This document shows positions 54,784 to 62,200 of a stretch of DNA of 64,000 nt, piece after piece. The notes under the pieces are model-generated. The model saw only the letters and a program-made list of their open reading frames with translations, was not told the DNA's origin and ran no database searches. The stretch covers positions 5,653 to 69,652 of the forward strand of contig JANNIH010000081.1 in the NCBI GenBank assembly GCA_031404815.1, written 5' to 3'. The position numbers and the translations under genes are program-made. This DNA is from DASYKS01 sp031404815. Its GTDB lineage: Bacteria > Acidobacteriota > Thermoanaerobaculia > Multivoradales > UBA5704. The stretch's first letter is position 1. Each line of letters opens with the position of its first letter.

Positions 54784-55410
54784 CTAGAAGTGGGCGCGCA
54801 GACCGAGGTAAACCTTGGTCTGCAGGCTGTCCTCCGCATCCTGGACCAGGTCGAAACGGCCGGCGCCGAAAGCGCTCAGGTGCTCGCCGAGGAAGAGATC
54901 GACCCCGAACTGGGCGTTGACTCCGACTTTGTTCTTCGTTCCGGTTTCGTCCGGATTGTCCTTGAGCAGCGCCGCGTCGATCTGGTGGAGGGCGGCGCCG
55001 GCCCCGAAGAACGTCTCGACATTGCCGAACGGCACCACGCCGATCAAATTGGCGCCGATCGACAGGTCGCTCGCCTTCTCGCCGCCGCGCGCCTCGGAGG
55101 TCTCCCAGTAGGCGACCTCGGGCTCGATGTAACCACGAATCCCGCGATCGACCGAACCGTAGTCCTCCTCGTTCTTGTGACCCGCACGAATGCGTAACGA
55201 GACGGTCAGATACGGCTCGGTGATACCGCTGTTCGAGGGCTCGATCAGACCGATGCCGACACCCAGGGCGAACCGATTCTCTTCTTTGTAATCCGCGTAG
55301 GGATCCCGATTCGGATCGCCATCCCGACTCTGCGGATCTTGAGCCCGCGCTACGGCCGCGGGCAACATCAGGGCCGCCCCTACGGCTACCACGGTGAGCC
55401 AATGTTTCAT
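54784..55410 (-). CDS. outer-membrane beta-barrel protein
   Basis: A 208-residue exported protein with a signal peptide ending near residue 22 (AAVARAQ). Alternating patterns such as FALGVGIGLIEPSN, YLTVSLRIRAGHKN and a C-terminal LGLRAHF (terminal Phe) are typical of small OMP beta barrels of eight or so strands. Function unknown. It lies just downstream of the lasso-peptide genes on the same strand, 126 bp beyond B2, which may or may not imply a link. Confidence 0.7.
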   Translation of the reverse strand: MKHWLTVVAVGAALMLPAAVARAQDPQSRDGDPNRDPYADYKEENRFALGVGIGLIEPSNSGITEPYLTVSLRIRAGHKNEEDYGSVDRGIRGYIEPEVAYWETSEARGGEKASDLSIGANLIGVVPFGNVETFFGAGAALHQIDAALLKDNPDETGTKNKVGVNAQFGVDLFLGEHLSAFGAGRFDLVQDAEDSLQTKVYLGLRAHF

Positions 55411-55535
55411 GCCCGATTCCCTCCTGTTGCGTAAGAGCCCACGGTCAATAACGAGCGAGAGCCTCAGTTCCTTTTCGGCGCAAGAGTTGCAAGTTTCCGG
55501 CCAATTCTAGCAAAAAGCACTGGGCGCCGCATTTT

Positions 55536-55988
55536 TCAGGACCTGGCTTGCGGGGGTTCGAGAGGCGCGAAGAGATCACCGATCCCGGACACCTCGCCGA
55601 GAGGCACGCCGAGGTACTCGATCCAGGCGTGCGCGACCAGGCTCTCTCCCTCTTTGCGCACGCCGAAGCGGAGTTCGGTTAGGACCCCTTCCTCGGCCAG
55701 AAACGAGCGGAGGGCGAGCGCCCGAGGTACACAGTGCATGGGGTAGAGATGATGGCGGGCGGCGATGTCGACCGCGCGGACCCAAGGTGCGATCGAACTC
55801 TCACCGCCGGCCCCAGGCTCCGGCTTTCGACGGTCGAGGGAGGCGGCCACACGGGCGAAGCCCTGGGCACGCACCCGGAGATCGAGCGCGAGGAGACGGA
55901 GGGCGGCACGGATCAATCGCCGCCGATCCAGCGCAGAAAAAGCGCGCAGTCGGCGCAGGTTAGACCACCGAAAGGTTCGCGGAGACAT
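55536..55988 (-). CDS. lasso peptide leader peptidase B2 (transglutaminase-like)
   Basis: A 150-residue protein with a helical N-terminus and a transglutaminase-like cysteine-protease fold: Cys86 in MHCVPRALALRSFLAEEG and His120 in VAHAWIEYLGVPLGE. In McjB-type enzymes the triad ends in an Asp 12 residues after the His; here that position is Glu132. B2 cuts the leader from the precursor with help from B1. It starts 29 nt inside the B1 gene. Confidence 0.9.
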   Translation of the reverse strand: MSPRTFRWSNLRRLRAFSALDRRRLIRAALRLLALDLRVRAQGFARVAASLDRRKPEPGAGGESSIAPWVRAVDIAARHHLYPMHCVPRALALRSFLAEEGVLTELRFGVRKEGESLVAHAWIEYLGVPLGEVSGIGDLFAPLEPPQARS

Positions 55989-56271
55989 CGATCAATCCGT
56001 GCCGCACGAGCTCGTGGAGCAGGCGGTCGAGATCAGCGGTCACCGTCTCGCGGTCGATTTCGAACTCAGCCAACAGGCGATCTCGAACATCGCCGAGCAC
56101 CGCTCCTCCGACGAGAAGCGCCCAGGCGCGGGTTCCGACTTCGTTCAGACCGTAGTAGGTGCCCAACTCGACATTGAGAATGACCATCTCGCCACCGACC
56201 TCGCGGGCGAGGACGCCTTCTCGGGGGCGGACAATGCTGGTGGGCGAGTACTCCAAAGTCGAAATGGTCAT
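55960..56271 (-). CDS. lasso peptide B1 protein, PqqD-type RiPP recognition element
   Basis: A 103-residue protein with the PqqD/RRE fold: a beta hairpin (VLAREVGGEMVILNVELGTY) then YGLNEVGTRAWALLVGG and a helical end FEIDRETVTADLDRLLHELV. The RRE binds the precursor leader and presents it to the B2 peptidase. It lies between the kinase gene (17 bp gap) and B2 (29-nt overlap), as in many clusters with split B proteins. Confidence 0.92.
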   Translation of the reverse strand: MTISTLEYSPTSIVRPREGVLAREVGGEMVILNVELGTYYGLNEVGTRAWALLVGGAVLGDVRDRLLAEFEIDRETVTADLDRLLHELVRHGLIDVSANLSVV

Positions 56272-56288
56272 GAATTTTCAAGAAGTTA

Positions 56289-57236
56289 TCACAGGGTCGC
56301 GAGGCGTTCGAGGATCGCCTCGCGCACCTCTGGCAGATGCTCGAGGCCGTTCGGATAGACCAGACGAAAGACAGGAACCCGCTCGGCAACCGCAACCAAC
56401 CGCTCGAAACGTCGGGCGACGCCGATCGCCGCTTCGCCGAGCGCGCCGAGGAAGGAGTGGCGTACCAGCTCGATCGTGGCTTCGCGCGGCGTGAGGCGAG
56501 TGATCTCAATGTTTGAGCCCTCCCGGACGGGCAAGAACAACGCGCCGAGCTCGGCCGCGGAATCATGGAAGGCGCCGAGGCCGTTCCCGCCAACGGGGAC
56601 GCGCAGCTTGTCGAAATCGGGATGCACCGGCTCGAGCTGGTGAGCATTCTCGACGAATTCTTCAGCCGCGCTTGGCCAGAGCCGCATCTGCGGAAAGCTG
56701 GGCTGCGCAAGAACACCGCCGGTCCCGTCGATGTCGACGGCAAGAACGTCGTCGGTGAGCAACAGGAAGCCAGCGTCCAGGAAGCAGGCCGCGAGACTAC
56801 TCTTGCCGGCCCGGTTAAATCCAAGGAAGCCAACGGCTCCCCCAGGAAGGACTACCGCAGAGCCATGCAAGCAGGTCGCACCGGCCTGTTCGAGCCAGAG
56901 CGTCGAGACCAAACCGAGGAAAAAGATCTCCGCTTCGCCGACTGTGCCACCCTTGAGCTGGTAGTAAATGCCTCCCGCGGCGACATCGAAGCAGGCCACG
57001 CCTTTTAGCTGCAGGCGCACGTAATTGCCGCGTCGGAATGCACGGAGCCAGGGCTCTTCTTCTAGGAGTCCACTGCTCTGATAGATCTGAACTCCGTTCC
57101 CTTCGTCGATAGCTTCAATGGTACGGAGTGAGAGGACCGGCTCGCCTCCAACCTCGTGCAGTCGTCCGGCGAGCGCCAGTTCAGACTCGAGAATCCGGCC
57201 GTACCAGCGGTAGCGGGGGAGTGTCGGCGAGTTCAT
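56289..57236 (-). CDS. HPr-kinase-like protein of a lasso peptide cluster
   Basis: A 315-residue protein with a PEP-carboxykinase-like P-loop: GFNRAGKSS (about 139-147) in LPGGAVGFLGFNRAGKSSLA, an upstream LHGSAVVL, and DD at 162-163 (LLTDDVLAVDIDG). Related HprK-like kinases in paeninodin-type clusters phosphorylate the C-terminal Ser of the precursor; here that is inference. ATG 57236 overlaps the cyclase stop as ATGA and is preferred over the ATG at 57257. Confidence 0.8.
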   Translation of the reverse strand: MNSPTLPRYRWYGRILESELALAGRLHEVGGEPVLSLRTIEAIDEGNGVQIYQSSGLLEEEPWLRAFRRGNYVRLQLKGVACFDVAAGGIYYQLKGGTVGEAEIFFLGLVSTLWLEQAGATCLHGSAVVLPGGAVGFLGFNRAGKSSLAACFLDAGFLLLTDDVLAVDIDGTGGVLAQPSFPQMRLWPSAAEEFVENAHQLEPVHPDFDKLRVPVGGNGLGAFHDSAAELGALFLPVREGSNIEITRLTPREATIELVRHSFLGALGEAAIGVARRFERLVAVAERVPVFRLVYPNGLEHLPEVREAILERLATL

Positions 57237-58969
57237 GGCTCGAAACGACGGAGCCAAGCCTCAAGCGACAGGCTGTGCCAGAAATCCGTGTTTGCCCTGC
57301 GGCCGGAAAGGTAGTCGTCGACAGCTCGCCGGAGGCTGCTCGGCTCAAGGTACCCTAGTTCTGCTGCGCGCATATCACGAAGAAGCGTCTCGATGTTCGC
57401 CCGCTTCACTCGAAGTGCGCGGTCGAAGAGAGCGGTCGGATAGATCTTGCGGGGACGGTCGAGGATCTCATCGGGAAGGAAGCCACGCATTGCCTGGCGA
57501 ACGATTGCTTTGGAGAAGCCATCGGCAAAACTTAAAGTCGCAGGGAAGCTGTACGCGAGATCGATGATTCTGGAATCCAGGTACGGGTGGCGGAGATCGA
57601 TCCCGAACCTGGCTGCCTCGGCGGTCATAAGAGCCGTCGTTCCGCGGTGTTGTGAATCGAGAAGGAGTCGTCGATCGTGATCTCCCGGCAAAGCGAACCG
57701 GTCTCCCTTCGGAAAGCGCGGTACGAGTCCACGCAGAGCGGGACTCAGCCATGGGGGAGGCAGCGGTCCATGGAGCGGCAAAAGCCAGCGCGCAGTGCGG
57801 CCAAGAATACGGTAGCGAATCAGCCAAGGGAGGTCGACATCGACCCTGCGACGATATGCCTTTATTTCCTGAGCTAGCTTGAGCCAACGAAAAGTAAGAA
57901 ACAAATCGGCGAACGGAAATACGGTGCCAAAGGCTAAGTCCCCTCCGTGCCCGGTGAACAGAGTTCCTATTCCTTGCGCACAAGCTTGGATGAATGTCTC
58001 TTGCCAGACCTCTCGGTAAACGTTGCAAGCCGGGTTTGCGGAATCGGGAGCGAGGCCTCCAGAAGCAGAGAGCGGGTGATGGACATCGGCCGCGATCTCA
58101 ACGACCTCCATCCCGAGCGCTCGTGCAACCCGCATTGCAGGCCCGCTCTCGTCTGCATCCGGTGCCGTACGGGCGGCCCAGACAAAGGCAACCATCCCCG
58201 CCTCGGGGAGGGCGACGCGAAGCGCGGCCGCGATCGAGGTCGAATCGAGCCCGCTGCTCAGCGTAATGCCGATTCTTTCGCCTGGTGGAGCGTATTCAGG
58301 AACGACAGAGAAGAGCGTCTTGCGCAACACGGTCGACGCCTCGATCGCACTGCGCGCAGGAAGAAGATGGCGGTGCTGTTGCCGGGATAGGCGAAGCTTG
58401 ATGCTCCCTCGGTTGATCGTAAGCGTTGCCCCTGGAGGGAGCACTCGAATACCTCGGAAGAACGTCGTTCCCGGCTCGGGCGTGACGCCACAGATGTGTG
58501 CTGCAACCGACGCCGGCTCGATTCGATCGAAGTTGGCTGTTGCGAAGCACTCCATTCGACTCGATATGACGATCTCGCGGCCGTGCTCGGAGAAAAAAAG
58601 TGGGTGTGCCCCCGTTGGATCGGCTACCGCAAGGAGCTGCTCCTTTCGGCCATCCCAGATGACAAAGGAGCACGGCCCAGAGATACGATCTGGCAGCTCC
58701 ATGCCATAGCGGTCATAGCCGGCTTCCAGGAGAATCTCGATACGGCTGGCAAGTGATGTCTGCCCCTGAGACACAATTTCGCTAGAACAGAGAATGAATC
58801 CACCCCACATCAGGCAGACTGGCTTGTCGCCGCTCGGAGCGAGGTCCGGTGCGAGGAGATCTCGGCTCCAACGGACGAGTTTCTGCGGCTGAGAGTCAGT
58901 GCTCTCCTGTGCCACCCGGCAAACGCCTTTTCTCAGGGCCCTGATTTTCGCGCGAGCCATCGACGCCAT
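57233..58969 (-). CDS. lasso peptide macrolactam synthetase C (Asn-synthetase-like)
   Basis: A 578-residue protein with a degenerate amidotransferase domain lacking an N-terminal nucleophile Cys and a complete synthetase domain: PP-loop ITLSSGLDSTSIAAAL (SGLDSTS at 239-245) and GTLFTGHGGDLAFG. Such enzymes adenylate the Asp/Glu side chain and close the ring with the core N-terminus. The frame starts at ATG 58969, inside the precursor gene in a different frame. The first about 40 residues are weakly conserved and the true start may be further downstream. Confidence 0.93.
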   Translation of the reverse strand: MASMARAKIRALRKGVCRVAQESTDSQPQKLVRWSRDLLAPDLAPSGDKPVCLMWGGFILCSSEIVSQGQTSLASRIEILLEAGYDRYGMELPDRISGPCSFVIWDGRKEQLLAVADPTGAHPLFFSEHGREIVISSRMECFATANFDRIEPASVAAHICGVTPEPGTTFFRGIRVLPPGATLTINRGSIKLRLSRQQHRHLLPARSAIEASTVLRKTLFSVVPEYAPPGERIGITLSSGLDSTSIAAALRVALPEAGMVAFVWAARTAPDADESGPAMRVARALGMEVVEIAADVHHPLSASGGLAPDSANPACNVYREVWQETFIQACAQGIGTLFTGHGGDLAFGTVFPFADLFLTFRWLKLAQEIKAYRRRVDVDLPWLIRYRILGRTARWLLPLHGPLPPPWLSPALRGLVPRFPKGDRFALPGDHDRRLLLDSQHRGTTALMTAEAARFGIDLRHPYLDSRIIDLAYSFPATLSFADGFSKAIVRQAMRGFLPDEILDRPRKIYPTALFDRALRVKRANIETLLRDMRAAELGYLEPSSLRRAVDDYLSGRRANTDFWHSLSLEAWLRRFEP

Positions 58970-59087
58970 CCGAAGGCCCGAAGTTACCCTCGCGCGTCAG
59001 GTCGGACAGCCGTCCATAAATCGAGAGCTTTGGCGGGACATATCTCTCACGCAAATCTCCATTCCGGACTGAGCATTTATATCGCAT
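58896..59087 (-). CDS. lasso peptide precursor (A)
   Basis: A 63-residue peptide, too short for many gene finders. Its leader holds YVPPKLSIYGRLSDLT (16-31), matching the lasso YxxPxLxxxGxxxxLT motif recognised by the B1 RRE. After LTRE comes a candidate core beginning GNFGPSD, where Gly1 and Asp7 would give a 7-residue ring. The core tail is about 23 residues with PEKRRLPGGTGEH at its end. ATG 59087 has AGGA eight nt upstream; a longer in-frame ATG lies at 59150. The 3' end overlaps the cyclase gene. Confidence 0.85.
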   Translation of the reverse strand: MRYKCSVRNGDLRERYVPPKLSIYGRLSDLTREGNFGPSDGVDGSRENQGPEKRRLPGGTGEH

Positions 59088-59188
59088 CTCTTGAATCCTG
59101 TCAGTTTGGCCCGGAGAGTCTTGAAGCTGCCAAACGGTGATTGAAAGCAAGGCGGCTGGCTCAGCCTAGATTACCGCATCGAGAGCTG

Positions 59189-59217
59189 AAAAAAAAGGCC
59201 CGGGGTTCCCCCGGGCC
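59189..59217 (-). terminator. intrinsic terminator of the large surface-protein gene
   Basis: On the minus strand a 9-bp GC stem (GGCCCGGGG pairing CCCCGGGCC, loop of three) is directly followed by eight T residues. It is placed to end the transcript from the surface-protein gene 52 bp upstream and to isolate the lasso operon. Confidence 0.88.
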
Positions 59218-59268
59218 CAAAGTCATTGATCAAGAGAGGCTGGCGAAGTGCCAGCCTCTGAAGTGCAA

Positions 59269-62200
59269 CTAGTTACGGTGCGGAGCGCACAGCAACCCGT
59301 TGTTGTAGTTGTCCAACATCGTGTGCCACGGCGAGGCCGTGGTCCAGGCCGAGCTGCTACCGCGGACGTTGCTGCCGACCGGATAGGTCTTCAGCCAGTT
59401 GTCGGCCGAGGTGATGGTCGCGCTGATGCAGCTGGAGGCATTGCCGACGATGACGTTCAGCTTGGCCGCGATCAGCTGCTTGGCCAAATCGATCGTCTTG
59501 TCGCCCCGGCTCGAAGTGCCGAGCAGCGTGATCGCCTGAGCGACCGTGTAGGTCTGGTTGCCGATCTTGATGCTGGTGACCGGCCAGGCGCTCGCGTGAT
59601 TTTTCCAGTAACCGATCGTGGCGGTGCCCGGAGCCGGAGTCGTCGGCGGGCACTGGACGATATCGACGTTGATGTCGCCCTGTCCGGTGGCCGGGAAGCA
59701 GGCACCTGAATTGGGCTGCGTGACCACCGTCCATCGGTACCAACCGGAGGCCCCGAAGTTGAGGTTCTTACCGTTGGCGCCGACTCCGACCTGGAACGCC
59801 GGGCCGGTGCGGGTGATGCTGATGGCGCCGCCGACGTTGTTGTCGATACCGGTCAGGGTGCCGTTATACCCGGTGTAGTAGAACCAGGTCCCGGTGTTGA
59901 CCGGTCCACCGTTCTCCGAGTACGCCGAAGCCATGAGCTCTTTCTTCGGGCTGCCGGCGGGAGCGACGCTCGTCCGGCCGGTGAACGTGATGCTCACCAC
60001 CCAGGCGTTCAGTGGGTTGGACAAGCTGCGCAACGTCCCGTTCATGTTCGCCGTGCCGTTCGAATTCTGCATGAACGTACCCGGGGACGGAGTGAACTGG
60101 TAATCGGTACCGATGCCCGGGAGCCAGAAGGCATGATTGGCTCCAGCGCCCTGAACCGACGGGTCGTTGATCGCTTCGTCCACACACTGCTCGTTGTTGC
60201 TCGGAGTGCGGTAGCCGAAGTCGACATCGAGCTTCGCCTGACCGCCCGCGAGCGAGAGCGCCACGGTGTTCGCGGTGCCGATCCCATCGAGGTCGTAGGT
60301 CTGCACATTTCCGGCCGGAACGGTCAGCGCATCGACCGTCACCGTGTAGCTGCCGGAGAGAAGGTTCGAGAAGAGGTAGCTGCCATCCCCGCTCGTAGTC
60401 GCCACGGCGACCACATTGCCGGAGCTGTTGCGCAGAACCACATCGACTCCGTTGATGCCGAGTTCGCCCACGTCCTGAATGCCATCGCCGTCGGTGTCGG
60501 TCCAGACTCGATCACCGATCGAAGCCGTGCCGCGGTAGCCGAAGTCGACGTTGAAGTTCGACTGGTTCGCCGTGAGGGCAACCGTCGCCTTGTGCGGAGT
60601 CGCCAGGCCATCGAAATCGAAGGTCTGAGTCAAACCGGCCGGCAATGTCGAGGTGACGACCTGCACCGAATAGGTGCCGGCCACGAGGTTCAGGAATTGG
60701 TAAAGGCCGTCGCCCGCTGTGACATCGGTGGCGATGACATTACCGCCGCTGTCGAGCAGGTTGACGGTGACGCCGTTGATGCCGGTCTCGAGCAGATCCT
60801 GCGCGCCGTCGCCGTCGCCGTCGATCCAGACCCGGTCACCGATCGAGCCGGTGCCCCGGTAGCCGAAATCGACATCCGTACGGTTCTGACCGCCGGAAAG
60901 CGTTGCGGCGGCGAGGTTCGCCGTCCCGACGCCGTCGAGGTCGTAGGTCTGGGTCAGGCCGGCAGGCAGCGTCGAGACTTCAACGCGGACCGAGTAGTTC
61001 CCAGCCGCCAGATTGGGGAAGGTGTAATTGCCATTGCCACTGGTGATGGCGGTGAAGAGGACGACGTTGCCTGAGCTGAGCAACGAGACCGAGACGCCAT
61101 TCAGACCCGGCTCACCGGAATCCTGAACGCCGTTGCCGTTCGTATCGATCCAGAGGCGGTCACCGATCGAGCCGGTGCCGCGATAGCCGAAGTCGACGTC
61201 ATCGCGCTCCGCCTGGAGCAGCGTGAGCGTGGTGGTCGCGATGTGCGCCGTTGCGATTCCGTCGAGGTCGAACGTCCGGGCGAGACCCGCGGGGAGCGTC
61301 GCTGTGACCACGCGAACCGAATAGGTGCCGAGCGGCAGGTTGCCGAAGAAGTAGTTGCCGTTGCCGCTCGTGGAGGTGGTCGCAAGGACGTTGCCGCCGT
61401 TGTCGAGCAGCTCCAGGGTGACACCGTTGATGCCGAACTCGCTCACGCCCTGGGCAGCGTTGCCGTCTTCGTCGAGCCAAATCCGGTCGCCGATATTGCC
61501 GATGCCCTTGTAGCCGAAGTCGACATCGACCCGATTCTGACCGGCTCCGAGCATCAGATCGGCGAAGTTCACCGACGAGATCCCATCGAGGTCATAGCTC
61601 GGAGCGACGCCCGCGGGCAGCGTGACCGCTTCGACCCGCACCGAGTAGTCACCCGGCGGCAGGTTGCCGAACGTGTAGTTGCCGTCGCCGCCGGTGACCT
61701 GGGTCGCCAAGACGTTGCCGCCCGTGTCGAGCAAGGAAACCGTGACGCCGTTGATGCCGGTCTCGCCGACATCCTGGGTGCCGTCGGCGTCGAAATCGAG
61801 CCAGAGACGGTCGCCGATCGACCCGGCGCCGCGATAGCCGAAGTCGACATCGGCGCGGTTCTGCCCCCCGGCGAGGCCGACCACCGCAAAGTTCGCGGAG
61901 CCGATACCGTCGAGGTCGTACGAGGGAACGAGGCCCGCGGGAAGGGTGGCCGCTTCGACCCGCACGGCATAAGCGCCGCCCGGGAGGTTGCCAAAGGTGT
62001 AGAGGCCGTCACCCGCGGTGATTTGCACAGCGACCACGTTGCCGCCACTATCGAGCAGGGAGACGGTGACGCCGTTCAGGCCGCCTTCACCGACATCCTG
62101 AATGCCGTTGGCGTTGAAATCGAGCCAGAGACGGTCACCGATCGAGCCGGTGCCGCGATAGCCGAAATCGACGTCGGTACGGTTTTGGCCGCCCGCGAGA

